Shown here piece after piece: positions 1 through 9,543 of a stretch of DNA of 64,000 bases (the first letter of the stretch is position 1; the number at the start of each line of letters is the position of its first letter). The stretch comes from Candolleomyces eurysporus. Lineage: Eukaryota; Basidiomycota; Agaricomycetes; Agaricales; Psathyrellaceae. A program made the translations under genes and the position numbers. The stretch lies in assembly GCA_027579435.1 (NCBI GenBank), contig JANBPK010000867.1, positions 1 to 64,000 on the forward strand, written 5' to 3'. The notes beneath the pieces are model-generated. The model was not told the origin of the DNA, made no database searches, and worked only from the letters and a program-made list of their open reading frames with translations.

Positions 1-207
1 AGAGCACCGATTCCGGCAGTGGCGTCGGCCCCCCGAAATTCAAGTTCTAGTCAAAGCATCGATTGTGACGAGGAGATTTCGCCGACAGAGGGACTGGAAT
101 GTGTTAGGGGGAGGCTGGAATAATGAGCATGGTGGGCTATTGCTTCGGGTATGCTTCCTGTCATCTTTAGTTCACCTCGGGACCTGCTAGCACGACTAGT
201 CTTTGCC
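1..207. other. No recognised gene
   Basis: I see no convincing exon, repeat of the array, or RNA gene here. An open frame starting near 151 runs through, but it has no family resemblance and looks like chance. Confidence 0.3.
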
Positions 208-424
208 TCAAACCCTCATGCAGATAGGTACAGGTGTTCCACTTGCGCTTGTACTCGCGCCCAAGGTATACCGGATCGCTCTATGAGAGAAAGAGGAGAA
301 TCGAAGATTCTCGTCACTTGCATGAATATGCGGTTGTGTCTCCCAATGGTATTCGCAGTTGTGGGCGTCGTAGGTGATGCCGTCGTCATAGGAGTACTCC
401 CACCGACCAAAAGTGATGTCGCTG
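208..424 (-). CDS. Possible terminal exon of an unknown gene
   Basis: Reading minus from a candidate acceptor (TTATGTCAG, near 425) gives about 70 codons to a TGA at 208-210. The peptide is rich in W, Y, H and D, including GRWEYSYDDGITYDAHNCEY, which looks like real protein rather than noise. I do not recognise the family. The preceding intron would be very short (about 40 bp) if the GTGAGT just upstream is the donor, which weakens the model. Other reading frames over the same bases give low-complexity peptides. No other copy occurs in the window, so this may be the edge of the non-array flank. Confidence 0.25.
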
Positions 425-666
425 ACATAAGCGCATCAAGGCGGCACTCACAGTGAGCCAGTAGTGTTCAGGCTGCCTAGCTCGAAAGCAAGAATCATAC
501 TGGCTGATATTTTAGTTCAAGGAACTTGATACCATCATATACCTCCTTACCCAGTTTTAAGCCTTGAGAGTCCCCCGATGTGGAGATGTGCACGTCGAAA
601 CATCGGTCAATGTCAGTCTTGTAGGGGAAGGAAATTCCCGCGCGACAACACTTTTGGCAAGTGGGA

Positions 667-830
667 GTAGACGCCGGCCTCAAACTCCGAGTTTGGAACC
701 CGGCAAGGCAAGAACGGCTCATGACGTGTACGTCCTGATAGGGGTCTGAGCGAATCAAGCTGACGGCACACCACCAATTTGGCCGAGTCTGGTCCCGCGA
801 TCAACTCTCTCCAATTGGGCGCTATTGCAA
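667..830. promoter_or_regulatory. Orphan NACHT-type promoter cassette
   Basis: This segment (AGACGCCGGCCTCAAACTCC, then a CCCGGCAAGGCAAGAACGG block, ACGTGTACGTCCTGATAGGG, and a final CGCCATCTTAC) closely matches the region upstream of the NACHT gene ending at 7296 (7411-7572). No NACHT gene follows it. It is joined directly to an LRR-family 5' fragment, so it marks a deletion or recombination junction in the array. Confidence 0.6.
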
Positions 831-839
831 CGCCATCTT

Positions 840-1115
840 ACATCCATTCCGAGTGATGTTATCACAGCTGAACAGAGAAAACCAGGAAATTGCGGGTTTG
901 GCAAAAGGCGTTCGCGTCAAGGTGCACAATTACCAAAGCCGAACGGAAATTCAACCCGGACTATATAAGGTCCCATGCGAGGAAAAGGTTCGGGTCGGGT
1001 TCGGAAACGCTTGATCGAACGTGTCCATACTCTAATCTATACTCTGACCGACTTTGAACAGTACCACTTCGAATGGAACGAATCGGTCACGTACCACGCC
1101 AGAGTGCTCATGTCA
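840..1115 (+). pseudogene. LRR-family gene, 5' fragment
   Basis: After an intron acceptor (GAACAG near 865) the frame reads a peptide like ENQEIAGLAKGVRVKVHNYQ, then ERVHTLIYTLTDF, and after a second short intron QYHFEWNESVTYHARVL. These blocks match the first exons of the larger plus-strand copies at 9.5, 21.7, 33.1, 44.3 and 57.3 kb. The copy stops abruptly at about 1115, where it is fused to the conserved tail (CTCAAACGCATGCACATATA). All downstream leucine-rich exons are missing, so it cannot make the full protein. Confidence 0.5.
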
Positions 1116-1315
1116 CTTACACTCAAACGCATGCACATATAAGGCACTGTAATTTCGTTGTATTTATCGGAAGTTTACTAAGCTGTCCCGTACTTGTGTC
1201 CTCAAATCTTTAATCTTTGATCTGTAGTAAGATGATAATATAATATCAGAACGATGGAGGGTAGAGCGGCAGAAGAGGCTATGGCCGATCATAGTTCTTC
1301 ACATCTTAGTTTGTA
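1116..1315. repeat. Conserved array tail (intergenic)
   Basis: This is the convergent spacer found 3' of every minus-strand NACHT gene. It carries a CATGCAYATCTAGGGTAAT-like start, GTAGTTTTCGGAAGTCTACTAAG, a CTGTACTTGTATCC block, TAATAGGATRATGATATAA, and GATGGAGGGTAGAGCGRCAGAAGAG. It probably holds the 3' UTR and poly(A) signals of NACHT on minus. Confidence 0.6.
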
Positions 1316-3561
1316 CTAGAGATCAACTGAGGGTTTCTTCTTTTCCGCCTTCTCCCTGAAGCCATATCTTTCCTTCCACTTATCAAAATAAGACTTCACA
1401 ATATCTGCCAACTTTTGCTCGTGGAGTTCATCCTGTAGAGGGAACAGAAATTAGTTCGATATTCCAATGAAAAGAGATGTTCATACATTGAGGTGTTTGA
1501 TAGTATCAAGTGTAAAGCGCGCCAAGCCATGCCGGAACTCCGAGTTGAAGGGACCTCGCTCAATATGGAATGAGAGTCTTTCGTCGATTCTTCCCCATCC
1601 GTTGTTACGGGTGAAATCAATAAGTCGAAGATCGTCGACATATGTGATGTGGTCGCCAGAGTAGAGAATCAGTGCATCAATGATCCAATAAAAGCTCCCT
1701 GATCGAGAAAGAGATGTCAGAGACTTGGTCGGGATGGATGTCGGTGACTCACGTTCATCCAAGAAAGTTTCGTATTGAAGTAACTTCTGAAGACAAGACC
1801 CTACCACGTACTGGCGAACGCGCCTCTCCGGGACAAATAAGTGCTGAGCGCGAAACTCGCTGTCCAAAAACTCAAAGAACGACAGGTGGTAGAACTTCAT
1901 CTCCTCCCACACCTCGGTCCATTGTGGGTTTTGACGAACGAAGACAAGTGAGTGAAGGTCGGAAAAAAGGACTTGATGACCTCCCTCCTCAAGGCTGATG
2001 ATTTCATCGAAACCGCGAGCACTATATTGGACACTTACGCGCATGTCAGAATTCATCTGGTGAGCCCGGATAAGTAGAAGAAAATCTCGTTCTCGATTGG
2101 TGTCGACTGCTTCGTACAATTCCTTTGCGGTGGAAAGGATGTTCCTGTAAAGGATATCGAGAAGTTCAAAGGGCTGAATTTGTTGACCACCTTCAGGAGT
2201 CCAGTTGATGATTGCCCTGAGTCTATCCACCGGGGAGCCGCGCCGCTCTGATACGTATTTGACCACCGTCGCAGCATACACAAACTGTCCCGAAGCTGCC
2301 GCCACGAGCTTCTCGATGTCTTCCTGCCTGGGCCATTCAGGAGACTGCGCTCGGCGGTCGCGGCTTCGGCTGCCGATCCCGCGAAGTCTCGTCCAAAGAT
2401 AGCGGCGAATATCGCCCGTGGCATCGTACATGTCGCTGAGCTTCATGTGGTATGCAAATTGGTAGAGGTAGCCTTCCGGGTCGCTGTCCAACGCGCTCCG
2501 GATGGCCCATTCCGGTCTGCTGGCGATGAATATCCGGAATGGGAGATCGTTATCGAGGAGACAATGTCTGATGGCGGATAACAGTTCGTCTTGGTTGTCT
2601 TCCCCGGAGCACTCGTCGAGACCATCGATCAGGATGGCATAGGGGAAGGTGCTGCTGTCCAGGCCCCCACTTGCACAGACGCGCTGGAAGGGGCCGACTA
2701 TAAGGGTGTCCATCTGGATTCTAAGAGTCTTCTTGAAGATGAGGGGGTCATCTTCGATGGTCTTCTCAATGGCATCACGGAGAGCAGGATTGCGTAGGCC
2801 TAGCTGGCAAGCGATGGTCGGCACAATGTGCGTTAAGTTGTTTCGAGTAGGGTCTCCCGCGGAGAAGAAGAATGCTGAGCCAAGGGTATTCGAACCTGAG
2901 CATTCCTCAGCGATCGTCTGCTGTAGCGCTGATTTCCCCGCTCCTGCCGCGCCGGTCATACACAGCAAACGTTGCGGGGATTCACGATCTTGGATCCAAT
3001 CCATAAGTTCCTTGGTAACTTCGACGCGAGTATCTTCATCGCACTTCGGTGCATCGAATCGAGCACTGGAGTCGTGAAGAGCGTTGGAGGCTATATTTTT
3101 TAACAGCATCTTCCAACCTGTCAGGGCGAAGTCGTCAGTAGTCAAAGAAGATTCTGCAAACACCTCTGCATACCTCCTTTGCGGCCATCTTGAATATTAT
3201 GGACGTGCTGGACATGCTGGGACGAATGGAAATTGACGTTGTCCATCTTGACTCTCTGTGCGTTCGAGAACATTGACATGGATTGTGCGTGCTCCATAGG
3301 CGGTGGCTGTATGTGAGCCCTTTCAGCCGTGGATGGGTCCACGTCAGAATGGCGCAGTGGTGGATCCTCTGATGTGTTGGTAGATCCTTCAAGTTTCCTC
3401 AACGGCGCCGAGGCATCCATGTTGTTTGGGGAGCCTCCCGAGATCGGTATATCGTGGCCAATTGGCTCTTCATCCCCGGGACGCCCTTTGGAGGAGCGGA
3501 ACGCGGACTTCAGGCCAGAAAAAATGGACTTGAAACCACGTCTCTTGGAGTTCGGGAGCAT
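1316..3561 (-). CDS. NACHT NTPase, NLR-like (array copy 1)
   Basis: Exons on minus are 3561-3174, 3117-1753, 1698-1487 and 1432-1316, with introns of 56, 54 and 54 bp, giving 693 aa in frame throughout. Exon 1 encodes a basic and polar N-terminus ending in FSNAQRVKMDN. The NACHT core follows: Walker A GAAGAGKS at about 185-192, Walker B ILIDGLDEC at about 291-299, and sensor ASRPE at about 328-332. The C-terminal third has no WD40, ANK or TPR repeats and ends in ADIVKSYFDKWKERY plus a private basic tail. Proteins of this class act as cytoplasmic NTP-driven switches in fungal heterokaryon incompatibility and innate defence (family knowledge). That role is inferred here. Intron 2 is a multiple of three and has no stop, so its retention would insert 18 residues. 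Upstream DNA is of the type shared only with copy 4. The start at 3561 matches MPPNSKRRG in copy 4. Confidence 0.88.
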
Positions 3562-3984
3562 GAGAGTGGTGATGTAACTTGACGAGGGCTACCCACAGGT
3601 TGGAGGACGATACTCTTGGCACTCCAGACACAGCCGACGACGGCACAAGTTGAAGTTCCCGCGCTCGGCCCTTGATCACGTTGTCGATTGCCAAGTGCTT
3701 ATTTAGGCGTTGTTTAGGCGCTACTCTCTCGTTCTGAAATGGTGATTATTGGCTTTTCTCCTGGCAGCGATTCTTTGGAGCCCATTCCCATCATTTTGGC
3801 GCTGGCTGGGGAGTATACTTTCACAATATCTGCCAATGAGAGTTGCTTTTTTGCGGCATTCTCCGTTAGCTCGAAGGGAGAAGGCCAGTACTGTACTATT
3901 GTGTACCCAGGAAACGGCTGAGGGAGCATTGCGCGGGCTCTCACCTGCAAGATTGGAAGCGGGGCCTGCCTTATCGTCAGCACC
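3562..3984 (-). promoter_or_regulatory. NACHT upstream region, type A
   Basis: This region shares blocks with the DNA upstream of NACHT copy 4 (13780-14130), such as CGCGCTCGGCCCTTGATCACG, GCCAAGTGCTTATTTAGGCG and GGCAGCGATTCTTTGGAGCCC. It lacks the AGACGCCGGC cassette seen upstream of the other NACHT copies. The AT-rich CTAAATAA on minus near 3700 could be the TATA element. No complete OMT gene follows on plus. Confidence 0.45.
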
Positions 3985-4823
3985 CTGATTTCCACTCTCA
4001 CCACATCGAATGGGACGAGTCTCACAACTACCACGCCCGGCTGTTCCTGTCGTTCCTTCAACCGGCATGCGTCCCGCTCGACTTGCTCAACTCCTTTGTC
4101 ACCGTCAAGCTCCCTCACCTCACCCACATCCACATCTCCATCAGCTCTGGTAAAATAACCCGACGGGAAATCGACATCTACCTGGACAGATATATTCTTG
4201 GTGTTTCTCCACAACCTCAAGGATACTTTGACCTTGATCTCGATTCAGACGACACCAAGCTCCGACAGCTCGGAGCCCTTCCCGTTCTTCAAATTCCTAG
4301 GCACCTTCCTCACCTCCGCGCTATATGTCTGCTGTGCCGTAGGCTCCAAAAATCCTTTCCTCCATTCGAGCTCAGACGAAAACTAGTGAGGGCGGTGGTA
4401 GGCTTCCGGAGCTCTAGATCTAGGATATGGCGATGGACAGGGAGTTGGATTTGCCGGACGTTTGTGCTGTCTTGCGGGGTTCTCAACTACGAGTGAGAGT
4501 GGGTTGGCGCAGTACGCGTCGATGCCACTGAGGAGTTTAGAGAGGCGCGTCGACACTTTGAGTATCCACTTTCTTAGTGTAATGGCAAGGAGGTTGCTCT
4601 ACCTTCAGAGTTCGAAGTCGGACCTTGTCAATAGGATGCAGAGTTGGGGCATGGCCGGAATTCGGTACATTATCCTTTCTTGGTATGTGTAGGGACCCTT
4701 GAACTGACACTGCATGATGATGGTTGATTTGCATTTAGCGTTGATTCGTTCAATATCTCGATGCGCTTGGGTTTGACCGAGGTAGTTGGGATCTTGGGTG
4801 CTTGGTCATCTCACCAGGTGCTG
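3985..4823 (+). pseudogene. LRR-family gene, broken copy
   Basis: Frames read HIEWDESHNYHARLFLSFLQ, LDLLNSFVTVKLPHLTHIHI and, after a one-base shift, VFLHNLKDTLTLISIQTTPSS. Further down come LQSSKSDLVNRMQ and, after a short intron, a FNISMRLGLTEVVGILGAW exon ending near 4823. The family looks like the F-box/LRR-type proteins expanded in Agaricomycetes. The name is by resemblance only, because no F-box is visible here. Frame changes near 4200 and 4330 and the missing 5' exons make it a pseudogene. It converges on NACHT copy 2. Confidence 0.5.
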
Positions 4824-5065
4824 ATAGGTACTATTGGTATATTGTAGTATTTTGCTGTCGTTTTGGAAGTTTACAAAGTTATCCTGCACTTGTATCCTTG
4901 GGTCCTTAATATTTAATAGGAGAATTATGGAACGACAGGACGATGATAGAGATAGAGCGACAGAAGAGATCAGATAGGTACTCAGCGAGTTTCGGATCGT
5001 GTCGGCCGATCGTAGTTCCCCACATCCTGGCGCGAACAAGGAAGAACGAGAAGAAATTTAGTCCC
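4824..5065. repeat. Conserved array tail
   Basis: Conserved spacer between the LRR 3' end (plus) and NACHT copy 2 (minus). It is shortened relative to other tails: the CATGCATATCTAGGG block is missing, and it begins at GGTACTATTGGTATATTG. Confidence 0.55.
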
Positions 5066-7296
5066 CTACCAGCTCCCTGCAGCATATGTGTTATATCTAT
5101 CCCTCCACTTATCAAAATACGATTTCACAATATCTGCCAACTCGTCCTCGTGGAGATCATTCTAGAGAGGAAACAGAAATTAGTTCAATATTCCAATGAA
5201 AAGAAATGTTCATACATCGAGGCGTTGGATAGCATCAAATGTGAAGCGTGACAAGCCAGACCATTCATCAGCATCGAGGTAACGTGTCTCAACGTGGGAT
5301 GAGAGTCTTTTGTCAATCCTTCCCCATCCGTTGTTGCGAGTAAAATCAATGAGTCGAAGATCGTGGATATATGTGGTTTGGTCACCAGAGTAGCAAAACA
5401 GTGTCCCAATGATGCAAGCAAAGCTCCCTGATCAAAAAAGGGATATCAGAGACTTGGTCACGATGGATCACGGTGACTCACAGTCCTCCAAGAAATCTTC
5501 CTGTTGAAGTAACTTCTGAAGACAAGACTCTACCACATACTGGTGAACCTGCCTTTCTGAAACAAACAAGTGCTGAGCGCGAAACTCGCTGTCCAAAAAC
5601 TCGGAGAACGACCAGTGGTAGAACTGCATCTCCTCCCGCACCCGGCTAAATCTCGGGGTTTGACGAAAGAAGACAAGAGAGTGCAGGTCGGAAAAAAGGA
5701 CTTGATGACCTCCCTCTTCAAGGCCGAGGATCTCATCGAAATTGAGAATGCTACTTTGGACCATCCCTATGCGATGGTCAGAATTCATCTGGTGTGCCCG
5801 GACGAGTAGAAGAAAATCTCGTCCCCGATTGGTGTCGACTGCCTCGTACAACTCCTTCGCGGTAGAAAGAATGTTCCTGTAAAGGATATCTAGCAGTTCC
5901 AACGGCCGAGCTTGTTGACCACCTTCAGGAGTCCAGTCGACGATTGCCCTGAGTCGATCCACTGGGGAGCCGCGCCGCTCGGATACGTATTTGATCACCG
6001 TTGCAGCGTAGATGAACTGTCCTGAAGCTGCCGCTACGAGCTTCTCAATGTCTTCCTTCGTGGGCCATAGAAGAGACTGCGCTCGACGATCGCGGCTTCG
6101 ACTGCCGATCCCACGAAGTCTAGTCCACAAATAGCGACGAATATCATGCGTGGCATCGTACATGTCGCTGAGCTTCATGTGGTATGCGAGTTGGCACAGA
6201 TAACCTTCCGAGTCGTTGTCCAGCGCGCTGCGGATGGCCCATTCTGGTCTGCTGGCGATAAAAATGCGGAATGGGAGATCGTGATAGAGGAGACAATGTT
6301 TGATGGTGGATAATAGTTCGTCTTGGTTGTCTTCCCCAGAGCACTCGTCGAGGCCATCGATCAGGATGGCATGGGGGAAGGTACTGCTGTCCAGACCCCC
6401 ACTTTCACAGACACGCTGGAAGGGAGCGACTATGAGGGTATCCATCTGAGTTTCAACTCGTCTCTTGAAGATGAGTGGGTCTTCTTCGATGGCATTTCCA
6501 ATGGCATTACGGAGGGCAGGATTGCGTAGGCCCAGCTGGCAAGCGATGGTCGGCACGATGCGAGTCAAGTTGTTTCGAGTGGGGTCTCCCGCAGAGAAGA
6601 AGAAGGCCGACCCAAGGGTATTGGACTTTGAGCACCTTTCAGCGATTGTCTGCTGTAACGCCGATTTCCCCGCTCCTGCCGCGCCGGTCATACACAGCAA
6701 ACGTTTGGGGCCTTCGCGATCATGAATCCAATCCATGAGTTCATCGGTAACTTCGACACGAGTGTCTTCATCGCACCTCGGCGCATCGAATCGAGCACTC
6801 GAGTCGTAAAGAGCGTTGGAGGCTACGTTTTCCAACAGCATCTTCCATCCTGTCAAAGTCAGGGTTCAGTCTGTCGCTGAGGAAGGTTCTGAAAAGATAT
6901 CCACATACCATCTATCCGGTTATCCAGAGTATTATGGACATGCTGGGTATTAGTGACATGCTGGGATGAATCAATGTGCATGTTATTGACCCTAAAGTTC
7001 TGTGCATTCGGGAGTATCGACAGGGTTGTGGGGTGCTCTATGGGCGGTGTGTTTCTGTGGGGTGCTGCAGTGAACGGGCCTCCATCGGCAAGATAAAGGG
7101 TCGGATCCTCAGCCACGCCGACCAGAGTCGCCTTGGTCACCGTCAGTCTCTTAGCCTTCTCCAACAGCACTGAGATGCTCACATTGTCTGGGGAGCGCTC
7201 GGCTGTCGGTAGATCATGAGTGGTCGGCTGCTTGTCCCTGGGACACTGCTTCTGTTCGGTGGACTTGATGCCTCCTTTCTTGGATCTCGGGGACAT
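5066..7296 (-). CDS. NACHT NTPase, NLR-like (array copy 2)
   Basis: Exons on minus are 7296-6909, 6849-5482, 5427-5216 and 5161-5066, giving 687 aa. I chose the ATG at 7296 (MSPRSKKGGIKS), although the frame is open 27 codons further, because all sister copies start at this motif. The N-terminal exon carries ILPNAQNFRVNNMHIDSSQH. NACHT motifs are complete: GAAGAGKS, ILIDGLDEC and ASRPE. Unlike copies 1 and 11, intron 2 (54 bp) contains an in-frame TGA. The C-terminal tail after ADIVKSYFDKWRDRY is NTYAAGSW, unlike any other copy. It is divergent from the F-box/LRR pseudogene at 7607 and shares the 7411-7512 cassette with it. Confidence 0.88.
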
Positions 7297-7410
7297 ACAG
7301 GCGCCTGCAAAGATGAAGGCCGGAAGAGGAGAGCTTGGACCCAACACAGCAACAGATACCAGGCGTTCATGAAGCACAGCATTCCCGCGCTCGGACCACT
7401 CTCGCGCTTG

Positions 7411-7512
7411 GCGCGCATTTAGACGCCGGCCTCAAATTCCGAGTTTAGAACCCGGCAAGGCAAGAACGGTTCATGACGTGTACGTCCTGATAGGGGTTTG
7501 AGCGAATCAAGG
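7411..7512. promoter_or_regulatory. Divergent promoter cassette (NACHT copy 2)
   Basis: The segment reads GCGCATTTAGACGCCGGCCTC, then AACCCGGCAAGGCAAGAACGG, then ACGTGTACGTCCTGATAGGGG. It lies about 115-215 bp upstream of the NACHT ATG at 7296. On minus the CTAAATGC within it is TATA-like. The same cassette recurs upstream of most NACHT/OMT pairs. The promoter role is inferred from position and conservation. Confidence 0.5.
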
Positions 7513-7606
7513 GCTGACGATAGTATGTTATCTCTCGGCGCTATTTGGGCACTATTGTAACGCCATCTTACTACCCGAGACTGGTCAAAATTTCCGATCA
7601 TCCGTT

Positions 7607-8573
7607 ATGGAGGGCCTTCGCGAATACCACCCAAGCAGTACAGAAATGACGTTCAACGCCTCGAATCCCCCTTATCCAGCTCTAAATACCGATTTTTGGA
7701 CAGAGCTTTGTGGGACTTGGACAAAGACAAGGTCTCCAAGATTCTTCTCGTTCTTGTCGAAGCCGTCCATCGTTGGGAATCTGTATGGATTCAGGGGCCG
7801 GGGGGAGATGATTGGGGTAGTTTCAGAAGCAAGGGGAAAGCTGCGTCTACTTTCAAAACTCGTGCTCAGATCGGATTTAGCCCCAGACTCGCGAGAGTTC
7901 CATATCGACTGCAAGTTCGCCTCAGCGCCTTCGCTCCGGCGCGTAAGGCTTTCCCTTTTGACCCAGGTCTCCAGGCGTCCTCACCCCCAGACGATTCTCA
8001 ACATATTACTTCCATGGTCCCAGTTGGAGAAATACCAAGCGGTCTACTTCTTACCCCAGGATATTTGAACGCTCTCAGCAATCGTTGATCAAGCTGAAGT
8101 GGCGAACGGAGCAACCCCCAACGTTATATTCAATTCCGGAGGCGACTTTTTCGCGGCTCACTGAACTTTGCCTCATATCATACCGCAAAACAACCGAAAT
8201 TCAAATAACCGACGTGCTCCTCCATCTCTCACGATTGACCTTACCATCCCTTGCCGATCTCAAGGTGCATGATTTCCCTTTCACCTCGACAGACGCTCTC
8301 TACAAGACCGTTATCAACCTCATACGCCGTTCAAGATGCTCACTAAAGAATCTAAGACTCCATTCGAACGTAGCCCCAGAGTCAGTAGAGCAATTTGTCA
8401 ACTTGCTCCAAGAGCTCGAGTTCATGGACGTCCGAGTCCCCACAGAAGACCCTGCACCAATCGTTTCTAGATTGATGACACCGGTTCTGCGGGTTTTGAC
8501 TTGGACTACATGGGAGTCCTACCGCAATTTGTCACCTGGCTTTGATTCAAACAGCTGTATTTTTATTTGTTAA
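7607..8573 (+). pseudogene. F-box/LRR-type protein, C-terminal part, frameshifted
   Basis: The first stretch (from 7696) reads KVSKILLVLVEAVHRWESVW. The frame then shifts to one giving KLRLLSKLVLRSDLAPDSREF and ILLPWSQLEKYQ, and again from about 8060 to LIKLKWRTEQPPTLYSI followed by leucine-rich segments up to the stop at 8571-8573. This pattern (SKILPLLVEAVHRWESV, then LKSLKLRS and ILLPWSQL-like repeats) is the LRR part of the large Agaricomycete F-box family, whose members are substrate adaptors of SCF ubiquitin ligases. The F-box itself is missing. At least two frame breaks, near 7810 and 8065, make it a relic. Its last bases run into the array tail, so the stop codon lies in tail sequence. 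No other copy is in the window. Confidence 0.55.
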
Positions 8574-8809
8574 ACTTTCGCTCTCAAATGCATGCATATC
8601 TAGGGTAATCGATGATTATTGTACTATTGGCATATCATAACATTTTCTTGGAGTTTTCAGAAGTCTACTAAGCGATCCTGTAGTTGTATCCTCGGGTCCT
8701 TAATCTGTAATAGGATGATGATATAACGACAGAATGATGGAGGGTAGAGCGTCAGAAGAGAGCGGATAGTACCCACATCTTAGTGAGAACTAGGAAGAAT
8801 GGGAATTAA
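8574..8809. repeat. Conserved array tail
   Basis: Tail spacer containing CATGCATATCTAGGGTAATC, GGCATATCATAACATTTTCT and GATGGAGGGTAGAGCGTCAG. The homology to other tails actually begins inside the preceding pseudogene, near 8522 (CCGCAATTTGTCACCTGG). Confidence 0.6.
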
Positions 8810-9400
8810 TTAGCGCTTCTGCTTGAGTCCATAGTCCTGATATCTTTCCTTCCACTTATCAGAATACAATTTCACAACATCTGCCAACTCGTGCTCGTGG
8901 AGATCATTCTAAAGATGAAACAGAAATTGGTTGAATATTCCAATGAAAAGAATTGTCCATACATTCAGGCGTTGGATAGCATCGAACGTAAAGCGCGCCA
9001 AGCCAGACCTCCTGCTGAACCGATCTATCTCGACATGAGACGAGAGTCTTTCGTCGATTCTTCCCCGTCCGTTATTGCGGGTAAAATCAATAAGTCGGAG
9101 ATGATCGAGATATGTGATTTGGTCGCGAGAGGAGCGAAATAGTGCCCCAATGATAAAAGCAGAACTCCCTGATCAAAAAAGAATGTCAGAGACTTGGTCA
9201 GGATGGATCACAGTAGCTCACAGCCATTGATGAAATCTTCCTGTTGAAGTAATTTCTGAAGACAGGACTCTATCACATACCTGACGAAGTTGCCTTTCCG
9301 AAACGAATAAGTGCTGAGCGCAAAACTCGCTGTCCAAAAATTCGGAGAACGACCGGTGGTAGAAATGCATTTCCTCTCGCACCTGGTATAGGCCGTTTCT
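8810..9400 (-). pseudogene. NACHT C-terminal fragment (copy 3)
   Basis: It corresponds to the last part of exon 2 plus exons 3 and 4 of a NACHT gene. Recognisable pieces are REEMHFYHRSFSEFLDSEF, an exon-3 block with RIDERL-like coding, and a last exon ending KERYQDYGLKQKR with its stop at 8810-8812. Everything upstream, including the P-loop, is missing. At about 9400 it is fused to an LRR promoter cassette, creating a 115-codon chimeric frame (9565-9218). Copy 9 at 39.7 kb has nearly the same C-terminal tail and is its closest relative. Confidence 0.75.
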
Positions 9401-9404
9401 TGAC

Positions 9405-9543
9405 GCCAGCAGCGAAGGAGAGGCTGGTCGTGGACCGTAAGCGTATTTTTTGGACGCCAGTTTTATGTAAAAAATTATTTTCTCCAAGTTAGCCGGGGAC
9501 GAGGCGTGTGGGAAAATAGGCAAGAACAGCGTCTCTTCCAACC
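9405..9543 (+). promoter_or_regulatory. LRR promoter cassette
   Basis: It holds AGTGAAGGAGAGGCTGGTCG-like sequence, GCGTATTTTTTGGACGCCAG, AGCCGGGGACGAGGCGTGTG and AAGAACAGCGTCTCTTCCAA. It is followed at once by ATG-rich sequence of the LRR 5' exon. The GTATTTNGACGCC core resembles the NACHT/OMT cassette. It is interrupted by a short AT-rich insertion (TTATGTAAAAAATTATTTTC). Confidence 0.45.

Noticed and set aside
1481..3163. Intronless 560-codon reading of NACHT copy 1 starting MFAESSLTTDD
   Set aside because: Its first codons lie in intron 1 (GTATGCAGAG...CTGACAG). Sister copies splice to a separate N-terminal exon, and splicing at all three introns gives a frame divisible by three.
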